NCBI GenBank assembly: GCA_014841835.1
Contig: JACYUQ010000003.1
Coordinates: 620,001-684,000 of the forward strand
Source: Oxalobacteraceae sp. CFBP 13730
GTDB taxonomy: Bacteria; Pseudomonadota; Gammaproteobacteria; Burkholderiales; Burkholderiaceae_D
Reading direction: 5' to 3'
DNA: 64,000 nucleotides
The notes below the pieces were generated by a model. That model had not been told where the DNA came from and searched no databases. It was given only the letters and a program-made list of their open reading frames with translations. The first letter of the stretch is position 1. Each line of letters opens with the position of its first letter. Positions 43,985 through 54,178 of this stretch are shown here, piece by piece. The translations under genes were made by a program, and so were the position numbers.

Positions 43985-45862
43985 ATGCAAGCACACTTGA
44001 TCAGCGGATTGGTTCTGGCGGGCGGGCGTGGCTCGCGCATGGGCAACGTGGACAAGGGCTTGCAGCCGTTTCGTTCCGGCACCATGGTCGAGCACGTGCT
44101 GGCACGTTTGCGGGTGCAGGTCGGGCCCTTGCTGATCAGCGCCAACCGCAATCTCGACACCTATCGCGCGTTTGGCGCGCCGGTGCTGACCGACGAGATG
44201 GCGGATTTTCCGGGCCCGCTGGCCGGGCTCGAGACGGGCCTGCGGCACTGCGCCACACCATATCTGCTAACGGTGCCGTGCGATTCGCCGTTCCTGCCGC
44301 TTGACTTGGCTGCACGCCTGTTCGCTGCGCTGCAGGAGCACGATGCAGACGTGGCCTACGCCGCGACGCATGATGCAGGCGAGCGGGTCCAGTCGCATCC
44401 GGTGTTTTGCCTGGTGCGCGCTGACCGGCTGCCTTCCCTGTCCGCCTATCTCGCCGCTGGCGGTCGCAGCGTCGAGGGCTGGTTGCGCGAGCTGAACGCC
44501 GTCGACGTCGTGTTCGACGATGCCGACGCCTTCCGCAACATCAACACCCTCGACGAGCTACGCGGACTCGAACAACCCGCCTTCCCTGCCAGCCTGGCCC
44601 AGGTAGCCAGCTGCATCAACGGCTATGATCCGGAAGCACTGCCGGTACGCGACGCCCAGCGCATCATCCGCGAATTCGTCCAGCCTGTGCGCGCCGTCGA
44701 GATGGTGGCACTGCGCGCAAGCCTGGGCCGCGTGCTGGCGCGCGACCTGGTCTCGCCGATCAACGTGCCGGCGCACGACAATTCGGCGATGGACGGCTAC
44801 GCACTGCGCGGCGCCGACCTGCCGCAGGCTGGCGTGGCGACGTTCAAGGTGGTCGATATCGTGTATGCGGGCAAGCCGTCCGCTGTCGTGCCCGGTCCCG
44901 GCGAATGCGTACGCATCATGACGGGTGGCGTGATGCCGACCGGCTGCGACAGCGTGCTGCCGCAGGAATTTGCCGACAGTGGTGACGACGTCGCCATGAC
45001 CGTGCGCGCCGGTGCCATCCGCGCTGGCGACAACCGTCGGCTGGCGGGCGAAGACTTGAACATCGGTAGCGCCGCCCTGAAAGCCGGCCGCATCATCCGG
45101 CCATCCGACCTGGGCCTGTGCGCGTCGCTGGGCTTTGCCGAAATCCCCGTGCAACGGCGCCTGCGCGTGGCGTTCTTCTCCACCGGCGACGAGCTGCGCT
45201 CGATCGGCGAGCCGCTGGGCGAAGGCTGCGTGTATGACAGCAACCGCTACACGATCTACGGCATGCTCCAGCGCCTGGGCTGCGAGATCATCGACATGGG
45301 CGTCGTGCGCGACAGCCGAGAAGCGCTGGAAGACGCGCTGCGCACCGCCTGCGAAAATGCCGACGCGATCATCACGTCGGGCGGCGTTTCGGTCGGCGCA
45401 GCCGACTACACCAAACATGTGATGGCGCAGCTGGGCGACGTGACGTTCTGGAAAGTGGGCATGCGCCCGGGCCGCCCATTGGCATTCGGGCGCGTGGCAT
45501 CGAACGGCCGCAGCGCCTTCCTGTTCGGCCTGCCGGGCAATCCGGTCGCGGTGATGGTGTCGTTCTACTTTTTCGCACGCGACGCACTGCTGCAGATGAT
45601 GGGCGCCAACGCCCCACTCCCGCTGCTGCAGGCGCGCTCGTCCGAGGCAATCCGCAAAAAGCCAGGCCGCACCGAATACCAGCGCGGCATCGTCACGCGC
45701 GGCACCGACGGCGCCCCCGAAGTGCGCCTCACCGGCGCCCAAGGCTCCGGCATCCTGCGCTCAATGTCCGAAGCCAACTGCATGGTGGTACTGCACGACG
45801 AGCAAGGCAGCGTGGCTGCCGGTGAGATGGTCGACATCCTGCCCTTCGAAGGCCTGTTCTAA
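43985..45862 (+). CDS. Fused MobA-MoeA molybdenum cofactor protein
   Basis: One 625-residue frame holds two enzymes. Residues 1-195 are MobA, which adds GMP to molybdenum cofactor: LAGGRGSRMGNVDKGLQPF, DFPGPLAGLETGL, VPCDSPFLPLDL, FRNINTLDEL. Residues about 205-625 are MoeA, which inserts molybdate into molybdopterin: NVPAHDNSAMDGYALRG, IMTGGVMPTGCDSVLPQE, STGDEL, SGGVSVGAADYTK, FGLPGNPVAVMV. The junction (RGLEQPAFPASLAQV) has no stop and no obvious internal start with a ribosome site. These are usually separate genes. Both active regions look intact, so the fusion may channel cofactor from insertion to nucleotide attachment; that is inference. Confidence 0.92.
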   Translation: MQAHLISGLVLAGGRGSRMGNVDKGLQPFRSGTMVEHVLARLRVQVGPLLISANRNLDTYRAFGAPVLTDEMADFPGPLAGLETGLRHCATPYLLTVPCDSPFLPLDLAARLFAALQEHDADVAYAATHDAGERVQSHPVFCLVRADRLPSLSAYLAAGGRSVEGWLRELNAVDVVFDDADAFRNINTLDELRGLEQPAFPASLAQVASCINGYDPEALPVRDAQRIIREFVQPVRAVEMVALRASLGRVLARDLVSPINVPAHDNSAMDGYALRGADLPQAGVATFKVVDIVYAGKPSAVVPGPGECVRIMTGGVMPTGCDSVLPQEFADSGDDVAMTVRAGAIRAGDNRRLAGEDLNIGSAALKAGRIIRPSDLGLCASLGFAEIPVQRRLRVAFFSTGDELRSIGEPLGEGCVYDSNRYTIYGMLQRLGCEIIDMGVVRDSREALEDALRTACENADAIITSGGVSVGAADYTKHVMAQLGDVTFWKVGMRPGRPLAFGRVASNGRSAFLFGLPGNPVAVMVSFYFFARDALLQMMGANAPLPLLQARSSEAIRKKPGRTEYQRGIVTRGTDGAPEVRLTGAQGSGILRSMSEANCMVVLHDEQGSVAAGEMVDILPFEGLF

Positions 45863-45926
45863 GCCCCAAACGCAGCGCCACACCTACCGCAACCATCAAA
45901 TTCTTGCCCCCAGACCCTTACAAAAC

Positions 45927-45996
45927 AATTAGGGTCAGAGTCGAATTGTTTGACAACTTTAGACAATTGCTCATTAATTCGACTCTGACCCTAATT
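45927..45996. repeat. GGGTCAGAGT inverted-repeat element, copy 1
   Basis: Perfect 21-base arms at 45927-45947 and 45976-45996 (AATTAGGGTCAGAGTCGAATT and its complement) flank a 28-base AT-rich centre. A second, diverged copy begins 167 bases further on. No transposase gene is present; it looks like a non-autonomous MITE- or REP-type element. The rest of the 336-base gap 45863-46198 shows no gene. Confidence 0.85.
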
Positions 45997-46093
45997 AATT
46001 TTGGCCGTTTTGACGACCAAATTGAGTCATTCTGGAAATTGAGTTCCGACCGGAATCAAATTTGGCGTTTGGCGGCTAAAAACCCGCCAAAAC

Positions 46094-46163
46094 AATTAGG
46101 GTCAGAGTCGAATTGTTTGACAACATTGGGGAATTGCCCATTAATTCTACTCTGACCCTGATT
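46094..46163. repeat. GGGTCAGAGT inverted-repeat element, copy 2
   Basis: Same orientation and size as the copy at 45927, with arms 46094-46114 and 46143-46163. The left arm is identical to copy 1; the right arm has two changes (TCTAC for TCGAC, CTGATT for CTAATT). The centre also matches copy 1 apart from a few bases, so the two are true direct duplicates. Confidence 0.85.
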
Positions 46164-46198
46164 GTTTTTGTGGTCTCTGGGAAACTGTAGGGGTACCT

Positions 46199-47524
46199 TC
46201 AGTCTTCGCGTTCCAGGGCGTCAGAGCCCAGGAGTAATTGGGCAGCTTCGCTTGGGAGGGCTTCGACGGATTTGAGCTTGCGCGCCATCTGGCGGCTGCG
46301 TACTTCGGCGTTTTCGATGTTTTTGGCAGCGCGTTCCAGTGTCGTTTTGGTGGCGGCCAGCACGTCGCCGAATTTGGTGAATTCGGTTTTGACTGCGCCC
46401 AGCACCTGCCACACTTCGGATGAGCGCTTTTCCAGCGCCAAGGTGCGGAAACCCATTTGCAGGCTGTTGAGCAAGGCGCTCAGAGTCGACGGGCCGGCGA
46501 TCGTCACGCGCAGCGTGCGCTGCAGGTCGTCGGCCAGGCCCGGGCGGCGCATTACTTCGGCGTACAGGCCTTCCGTTGGCAGGAACAGGATCGCGAAATC
46601 CGTCGTCTGTGGCGGCGAGACGTATTTGTCGCAGATCGTTTGCGCCTCGCGCCGCACTGCCCGTTCCAGTTCGGCGCCGGCGCGGATGACGCCTTCGGCG
46701 TCCGCAATGTCGGCCGCGGCCTGCAGGCGCTCGTACTGCTCCTTCGGGAACTTGGCGTCGATCGGCAGCCACAACGGCGCGCCGCCGTCGACGGTGCCCG
46801 GCAGCTTGATCGCGAACTCCACCCGCGCGTTCGAGCCCGCCACCGTCTCGACGTTCTTCGCATACTGCTCGACCGTCAACACCTGCTCCAGCAGCATCTC
46901 CAGCTGCACCTCGCCCCACGTGCCGCGCGTCTTCACGTTCGTGAGCACGCGTTTGAGGTCACCCACGCCGATGGCCAGCTGCTGCATCTCGCCCAGCCCG
47001 TGGTGGACTTTTTCCAGCCGCTCCGACACCTGACGGAACGATTCCGTCAGCCGCGTTTCCAGCGTCGCGTGCAGCTTTTCGTCGACCGTCTGACGCATCT
47101 CTTCGAGGCGCTTGCCATTGTCCGCCTGCAGGTCGCGGATCTTGGATTCCAGCGTGTTACGCACTTCGAGCATGCGCTGGGCGTTCGATTCGGTCAGGTT
47201 GCCCAGCGTTTGCTGCAGCGTGTCGGCAAAACGCTTGAGCGCGCGCGCCTGCTCTTCGCGTCCGCTGCTCGATTGCAGCTGCATCTGCTGACGCATGCTG
47301 TCAAATTGCTGGACCGAGGCGTTGTGGTACTGGGCCAGGTGGCCGGCGGTTTCCTGGCGCGTCGATTGCGCGCTGGCCTGCAATTCCTGGCGCAGCTCGC
47401 GCTCGAGCCGTTCGATGTGCGCGCCGTTGCCATCGCCGCTGCCGCGCAGACGCAGCAAGACCAGCACCAGCAACGCGATGATGAGCACGAGGCCCACCAG
47501 GATCAGGATTTCTGCTGTCGTCAT
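46199..47524 (-). CDS. rmuC: RmuC-family DNA recombination protein
   Basis: 441 residues. N-terminal membrane helix (ILILVGLVLIIALLVLVLLRL), a long coiled coil (about 35-190, repeated QLQ/RLE heptads), then the RmuC core with GDLKRVLTNVKTRGTWGEVQLEMLLEQVL, LPIDAKFPKEQYERL and FAILFLPTEGLYAEV. The family limits inversions at short inverted repeats and has a PD-(D/E)XK-like fold. It is followed (upstream on the map) by two inverted-repeat elements, a neighbourhood that is probably chance. It starts 4 bases after the haemoglobin gene stop. Confidence 0.95.
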   Translation of the reverse strand: MTTAEILILVGLVLIIALLVLVLLRLRGSGDGNGAHIERLERELRQELQASAQSTRQETAGHLAQYHNASVQQFDSMRQQMQLQSSSGREEQARALKRFADTLQQTLGNLTESNAQRMLEVRNTLESKIRDLQADNGKRLEEMRQTVDEKLHATLETRLTESFRQVSERLEKVHHGLGEMQQLAIGVGDLKRVLTNVKTRGTWGEVQLEMLLEQVLTVEQYAKNVETVAGSNARVEFAIKLPGTVDGGAPLWLPIDAKFPKEQYERLQAAADIADAEGVIRAGAELERAVRREAQTICDKYVSPPQTTDFAILFLPTEGLYAEVMRRPGLADDLQRTLRVTIAGPSTLSALLNSLQMGFRTLALEKRSSEVWQVLGAVKTEFTKFGDVLAATKTTLERAAKNIENAEVRSRQMARKLKSVEALPSEAAQLLLGSDALERED

Positions 47525-47528
47525 CGTC

Positions 47529-47930
47529 TCAATCGGCCTTGTTACGCATCCAGTCGGCGGTCTCGAAGAAAGACGTCAGCAGGCGCACCCGCAGCGCCTC
47601 GTCATAGCCCAGATCTTCCATCGCCCATGCCATCGCGCGCAGCCACGCGTCGCGCTCCTTGGTACCGATCGCATACGGCAGGTGGCGCGCGCGCAGGCGC
47701 GGATGGCCGTAGCGTTCGATATACAGGTCCGGACCGCCCATCCACCCGGACAAGAACATGAACAGCTTGTCGCGCGAGCTGTCATTGGGCACCGGGTGCA
47801 TCAGGTGGATGTTGGCGAACTCCGACTCCAGCTGCATCAGGTCATAGAAACGATCGACCAGCGCGCGCAGGCGCTCGGCGCCGCCCATGATCTCGTACAG
47901 CGTTGGCGTGTCGGCTTGCGTATCGTGCAT
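47529..47930 (-). CDS. Group II truncated haemoglobin
   Basis: 133-residue trHbO-type globin. The start at 47930 gives MHDTQADTPTLYEIMGGAERLRALVDRFYDLM, with the B10 tyrosine in FYDLM. Then come FLSGWMGGPDLYIERYGHPRLRARHLPYAIG, where the His of RARH is the proximal haem ligand, and DAWLRAMAWAM with the G8 tryptophan. The frame is open further upstream inside the permease gene but is not globin-like. Such proteins bind O2 or NO and may protect against nitrosative or oxidative stress. It starts 2 bases after the permease stop, forming a deaminase-permease-globin-rmuC series. Confidence 0.93.
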   Translation of the reverse strand: MHDTQADTPTLYEIMGGAERLRALVDRFYDLMQLESEFANIHLMHPVPNDSSRDKLFMFLSGWMGGPDLYIERYGHPRLRARHLPYAIGTKERDAWLRAMAWAMEDLGYDEALRVRLLTSFFETADWMRNKAD

Positions 47931-47932
47931 GC

Positions 47933-50464
47933 TTACGCCTCCCGCAACGTCTGCAGCGGTGGCTGACGCAGCACACCGCGCAGGCCGAACCAGCCGCCGA
48001 CGATCGCGCACAGGATGCCCACCACCAGGCCAGCGAGCCACACGCCCGGCGCGAACGTCCATGGGAACTTGAATTGGTACGTCGCCAGCGCCCAGCCCAG
48101 CGCCGCGGCGCCCGTCGCAGCGAGCAGGCCCGACAACCCGCCCACCAGCACGAACTCGATCCGCTGCGCCCGCGCCAGTTGCTGGCGCGTCGCGCCCAGC
48201 GCCCGCAGCAGGCCGCCTTCACGCGTGCGCTCGGAGGTCGAACCCATCAACGCTGCATATAGCACCAGCACGCCGGAGGCCAGCGTGAACAGGAACAGGA
48301 ACTCGACCGCGACCACCACCTGGTCCAGCACATCCTGCAACTGGCGGATGATGCCCGAGACATCGACCACGGTCAGGTTCGGATACGCGCGCGTGAGTGC
48401 ATTGCCCAGGTTCGCGCCCTCGGCCGGCACGTGGAATGCCGTCATGTAGGTGGTCGGTGCATTGGCCATCGCGGCCGGATTGATGATGACGAAGAAGTTG
48501 GCGCGCATCGAGCCCCATTCGAGCTTGCGCACGCTGGTGATCTTCGCGTCCACCATCAGGCCCGCCATATCGAAGCGCAGGCTGTCGCCCAGCTTCAGGC
48601 CAAGGCGGTCCATGATGCTTTTCTCGACCGACGCTTCGGCCAGGCCGGTTGCATCCCTGAACCACGCGCCTTCGACGACCTCGTTCCCCTCCGGCAGCGC
48701 ATTCGTCGTCGACAGGTTGAATTCGCGGTTGACCAGGCGGCGTGCTTCGCCATCGGCGAAGGTGTCGCTCTTGATGGCAGCGCCGTTGATCGCCGTGAGA
48801 CGACCGCGAATCATCGGGAACAGCACCGGCTCCTTCACGTTGGCCGCCACCAGTTGGCCTTCGACGCCCTTGGTCTGCTCAGGCAGGATGTTGATCACGA
48901 AGCGGTTTGGCGCATCGGCCGGCGTGGCCGACTGCCAGGCGGCCATCAGGTCGCCCCGCACGACGGTCAAGAGCAGCAGCGCCATCAGGCCCAGCGACAG
49001 CGAGACCACCTGCACGACCGTGGCACCGGGCCGGCGCTGCAGCGACGTGACGGCAAAGCGCCAGGCCTGCTGCGGGAACAGGTTACGCATGCGGCGCAGC
49101 AGTTTGAGGCCCAGCCAGGCCACGAGCGCAAACACCGCGAAGCCGCCAAGGAAGCCGCCGGCCGTGATCAGCGCCAGCGTCAGGTCGCCCGCCTGCCAGT
49201 AGAGCAGCAGGACGAACGCACCCACGCCCAGGCCATAGGTCGCCAAAGCGGCCGGTTGCGGCGCGCCGGCTTCGCGCCGGATCACGCGGTTGTGCGGCAC
49301 ATTGCGCAATTGCAGAATCGGCGGCAGCGCAAAGCCCACCAGCAGCAGCATGCCGGTGGCCACGCCCTGCAGCGCCGGCAGGATCGAGACCGGCGGCAGT
49401 TCGGTGCGGATCAGCGATGCGATCAGTTCGAGCAGCACGAAATGCGCGCCAAAACCCACCAGCACGCCGAGCACGCTGCCCAGCAAGCCGACGAGGGCGA
49501 ATTCGGTCACATACATGACGGTAACCTGGTTCTGGGTCAGGCCCAGACAGCGCAGCATCGCGCAGGCATCCAGGTGGCGGCTCATGAAGCGCCGCGCCGC
49601 CATCGCCACGGCCACCGCTGCCAGCATTGCCGACAGCAGGCCCACGAGCGACAGGAACAAGCCCGCGCGATCAAGCGTCGCGCGCATTTCAGGGCGCCCG
49701 TTCTCGAGCGTCTCGATGCGCACGCCTTTCAGGTTGCCGTCGTTGATCTGCGCACGCAGCCAGGTTTCATAAGCCTTGATGGCCGTCAGGTCGTTGCGGT
49801 CGGTCGAGGCAATCTGCAGCCGGAAGTCCACGCGCGCGAAATCGTCCACCAGGCCCGTGGCCTTCAGATCGGCCATCGACAGCATCACGCGCGGCGCGAA
49901 GTTCGCGAACGACGCGCCTTTATCGGGCTCGGTGGCGATCAGCTGCGTGATGCGCAACTGGCTGTTGCCCAGCGTGAGCATGCCGCCCACCTGCGTTGAC
50001 AACGGCGCGAGCAGGCCCGGGTCGACCCACACGGTGCCCGGCGCCGGCACGGCGCGCGTCGGTTCGCCCTGCGCGCCACTGGCCGCGACCGGGTCGGTCG
50101 TGATCTTCATCTGGCCACGCAGCGGATAGCCTGTTGATACCGCCTTGATCGACGAGAGCTGTGCCAGCGAGTCATCGCCCTCGCCTGCCTGCGCCATGCT
50201 CGGGAAGGTCACGGTGTCGGCCAGCATCAGGCCGCGCCGCGCGGCTTCATCGCGCCAGGCCTGGGGCACCGGGTCATCGGTCTTGACCAGCAGGTCGGCG
50301 CCCAGCAGCTGGTGCGCGTCGCGGTCCATGCCGGCGCGCATGCGGTCAGTGAAGAAGCCGACCGACGTGAGCGCCGCCACGGCGACGATGAGCGCCACCA
50401 GCAGGAAGCGCAGTTCACCGGCGCGCCAGTCGCGCGCCGTCATGCGAAGTGCCTGGACGAACAT
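47933..50464 (-). CDS. FtsX-like ABC transporter permease (YbbP type)
   Basis: 843-residue inner-membrane permease with two FtsX/MacB-type domains. One helix lies at the N terminus (FLLVALIVAVAALTSVGFFTD), then a large periplasmic domain (about 45-250), three helices (SLVGLLSAMLAAVAVAMAA and following), a central helix pair, a second periplasmic domain (about 500-690) and three final helices (VEFLFLFTLASGVLVLYAALMG). Cognates such as YbbA-YbbP are thought to extract or release lipoproteins or lipids. The ATPase subunit is not next to it in this window, so its partner is unknown. Confidence 0.9.
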   Translation of the reverse strand: MFVQALRMTARDWRAGELRFLLVALIVAVAALTSVGFFTDRMRAGMDRDAHQLLGADLLVKTDDPVPQAWRDEAARRGLMLADTVTFPSMAQAGEGDDSLAQLSSIKAVSTGYPLRGQMKITTDPVAASGAQGEPTRAVPAPGTVWVDPGLLAPLSTQVGGMLTLGNSQLRITQLIATEPDKGASFANFAPRVMLSMADLKATGLVDDFARVDFRLQIASTDRNDLTAIKAYETWLRAQINDGNLKGVRIETLENGRPEMRATLDRAGLFLSLVGLLSAMLAAVAVAMAARRFMSRHLDACAMLRCLGLTQNQVTVMYVTEFALVGLLGSVLGVLVGFGAHFVLLELIASLIRTELPPVSILPALQGVATGMLLLVGFALPPILQLRNVPHNRVIRREAGAPQPAALATYGLGVGAFVLLLYWQAGDLTLALITAGGFLGGFAVFALVAWLGLKLLRRMRNLFPQQAWRFAVTSLQRRPGATVVQVVSLSLGLMALLLLTVVRGDLMAAWQSATPADAPNRFVINILPEQTKGVEGQLVAANVKEPVLFPMIRGRLTAINGAAIKSDTFADGEARRLVNREFNLSTTNALPEGNEVVEGAWFRDATGLAEASVEKSIMDRLGLKLGDSLRFDMAGLMVDAKITSVRKLEWGSMRANFFVIINPAAMANAPTTYMTAFHVPAEGANLGNALTRAYPNLTVVDVSGIIRQLQDVLDQVVVAVEFLFLFTLASGVLVLYAALMGSTSERTREGGLLRALGATRQQLARAQRIEFVLVGGLSGLLAATGAAALGWALATYQFKFPWTFAPGVWLAGLVVGILCAIVGGWFGLRGVLRQPPLQTLREA

Positions 50465-50485
50465 GGCGTCGCTCCGTGGTTAAGG

Positions 50486-52043
<1,558 letters not shown>

Positions 52044-53966
52044 ATGAGCATCTTTGAAAACTACACGGCCCGCTATGAGCGTACTCGGGAAGAGGAATAC
52101 TCGATGACCGAGTTCCTGCAGATGTGCAAGCGCGACCCGCTGACCTATGCCAGCGCACCGGAGCGCATGCTCGCTGCCATTGGCGAACCCACCTTGGTCG
52201 ACACCCGCCTCGATTCGCGCCTGTCGCGCATTTTCGCCAACAAGGTCATCAAGATCTATCCGGCGTTTCGCGAGTTTTATGGCATGGAAGAAGTGATCGA
52301 GCAGGTCGTCTCGTATTTCCGCCACGCGGCGCAAGGCCTGGAGGAGCGCAAGCAGATCCTGTATCTATTGGGCCCAGTGGGCGGCGGCAAGTCGTCGATT
52401 GCCGAAAAACTCAAGAGCCTGATGGAGCTGGTGCCCTTTTATGCGATCAAGGGCTCGCCCGTCAACGAGTCGCCGCTGGGCTTGTTCAGCGAAGACGAAG
52501 ACGGCCAGATCCTCGAAGAAGATTACGGCATCTCCCGCCGTTATCTGCGCGCGGTGCCCAGTCCCTGGGCCGTCAAGCGCCTGCATGAATTCGGCGGCGA
52601 CATCAACAGGTTCCGCGTCGTGCGGCGCTACCCGTCGATCCTCAAGCAGATCGCCATTTCCAAGACCGAGCCGGGCGATGAAAACAACCAGGATATCTCG
52701 TCCCTCGTCGGCAAGGTGGACATCCGCAAGCTCGAGGATTTCTCGCAGGACGATCCGGACGCCTACAGCTATTCGGGTGGCCTGTGCCTGGCCAACCAGG
52801 GTCTGATGGAATTCGTCGAAATGTTCAAGGCGCCGATCAAGGTGCTGCACCCGCTGCTCACGGCCACGCAGGAAGGCAATTACAAGGGCACTGAGGGGTT
52901 CGGCGCGATCCCGTTCGACGGCATCGTGCTGGCCCACTCGAATGAATCCGAATGGAAGACCTTCCGCAACAACCGCAATAACGAGGCCTTCCTCGACCGC
53001 ATCTACATCGTCAAGGTGCCGTACTGCCTGCGCGTGTCGGACGAAGTCAAAATCTACGACAAGCTGCTGCGCAATTCGTCGCTCGACAAGGCGCCCTGCG
53101 CCCCGGGCACGCTGCGCATGATGTCGCAATTTGCCGTGCTGTCGCGCCTGAAGGATCCGGACAATTCCAGCATCTATTCCAAGATGCTGGTGTACGACGG
53201 CGACAACCTGAAAGACACCGATCCCAAAGCCAAGTCGCTGCACGAATATGCCGATTACGCCGGCGTGGACGAAGGCATGAACGGCTTGTCGACCCGCTTT
53301 GCTTTCAAGATTCTGTCGAAGGTGTTCAACTTCGACAATACCGAAGTGGCGGCCAATCCGGTGCACCTGCTGTACGTGCTCGAGCAGCAGATCGAGCGCG
53401 AGCAATTCCCGCCCGAGACCGAGCAGCGCTACCTGTCGTATATCAAGGAACACCTGGCGCAGCGCTACGTCGACTTCATCGGCAAAGAGATCCAGACGGC
53501 CTATCTGGAAAGCTATTCCGAGTATGGGCAGAACATCTTCGACCGCTACGTCACGTTCGCCGACTTCTGGATCCAGGACCAGGAATTTCGCGATCCCGAT
53601 ACCGGCGAGAGTTTCGATCGCGAGTCGCTCAACGCCGAACTGGAGAAGATCGAAAAGCCGGCCGGGATTTCGAATCCGAAGGATTTCCGCAACGAGATCG
53701 TCAACTTCAGTCTGCGTGCGCGCGCCACCAATGCCGGCAAGAATCCGGCCTGGACCAGTTATGAAAAGTTCCGCAGCGTGATCGAGAAAAAAATGTTCTC
53801 GAATACCGAGGAACTCCTGCCGGTGATTTCGTTCAATGCGAAGGCGAATACCGAGGATGCGAACAAGCACGCCGACTTCGTGGCGCGCATGGTCGAGAAA
53901 GGCTACACGCCGAAGCAGGTGCGGCTGCTGTGTGAATGGTATCTACGGGTGCGCAAATCATCGTAA
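52044..53966 (+). CDS. prkA: PrkA AAA+ serine protein kinase
   Basis: 640-residue PrkA/YeaG protein. The AAA+ N-terminal half has P-loop GPVGGGKS (110-117) and Walker-B-like DGIVLAHSNESEW; the C-terminal half is the kinase-like region related to Hanks kinases. The start at 52044 is set by AAAGGAA 6 bases upstream and the typical MSIFENYTARYERTREEE opening. It is first of the prkA-yeaH-spoVR block, which is linked to stationary phase, nitrogen starvation and stress in other bacteria. The frame is open a little upstream but without the family sequence. Confidence 0.96.
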   Translation: MSIFENYTARYERTREEEYSMTEFLQMCKRDPLTYASAPERMLAAIGEPTLVDTRLDSRLSRIFANKVIKIYPAFREFYGMEEVIEQVVSYFRHAAQGLEERKQILYLLGPVGGGKSSIAEKLKSLMELVPFYAIKGSPVNESPLGLFSEDEDGQILEEDYGISRRYLRAVPSPWAVKRLHEFGGDINRFRVVRRYPSILKQIAISKTEPGDENNQDISSLVGKVDIRKLEDFSQDDPDAYSYSGGLCLANQGLMEFVEMFKAPIKVLHPLLTATQEGNYKGTEGFGAIPFDGIVLAHSNESEWKTFRNNRNNEAFLDRIYIVKVPYCLRVSDEVKIYDKLLRNSSLDKAPCAPGTLRMMSQFAVLSRLKDPDNSSIYSKMLVYDGDNLKDTDPKAKSLHEYADYAGVDEGMNGLSTRFAFKILSKVFNFDNTEVAANPVHLLYVLEQQIEREQFPPETEQRYLSYIKEHLAQRYVDFIGKEIQTAYLESYSEYGQNIFDRYVTFADFWIQDQEFRDPDTGESFDRESLNAELEKIEKPAGISNPKDFRNEIVNFSLRARATNAGKNPAWTSYEKFRSVIEKKMFSNTEELLPVISFNAKANTEDANKHADFVARMVEKGYTPKQVRLLCEWYLRVRKSS

Positions 53967-54178
53967 GCAACGGCGCCTAAACAACAGCGCCTAAGCAATC
54001 GCGTTGCCGGCTGGCCGCAGGCCGTCAGTCGGCGCCGTTCCACGCTGTGCGTGCGGCGTACGCGCGTTCGCGTGGCGTATTAAGATAAGGGTGCTGCCGT
54101 TGTAATGGCGGCGCCACAGCGCCACACCAGCGTGTCATCGACGCCGGATCCGCGCTTACATTGAGCAGGAGGCCTGTT

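Noticed and set aside
45927..46163. CRISPR-like reading of the two spaced repeats
   Set aside because: Only two copies, each internally palindromic over 70 bases, with no cas genes; fits a dispersed inverted-repeat element.
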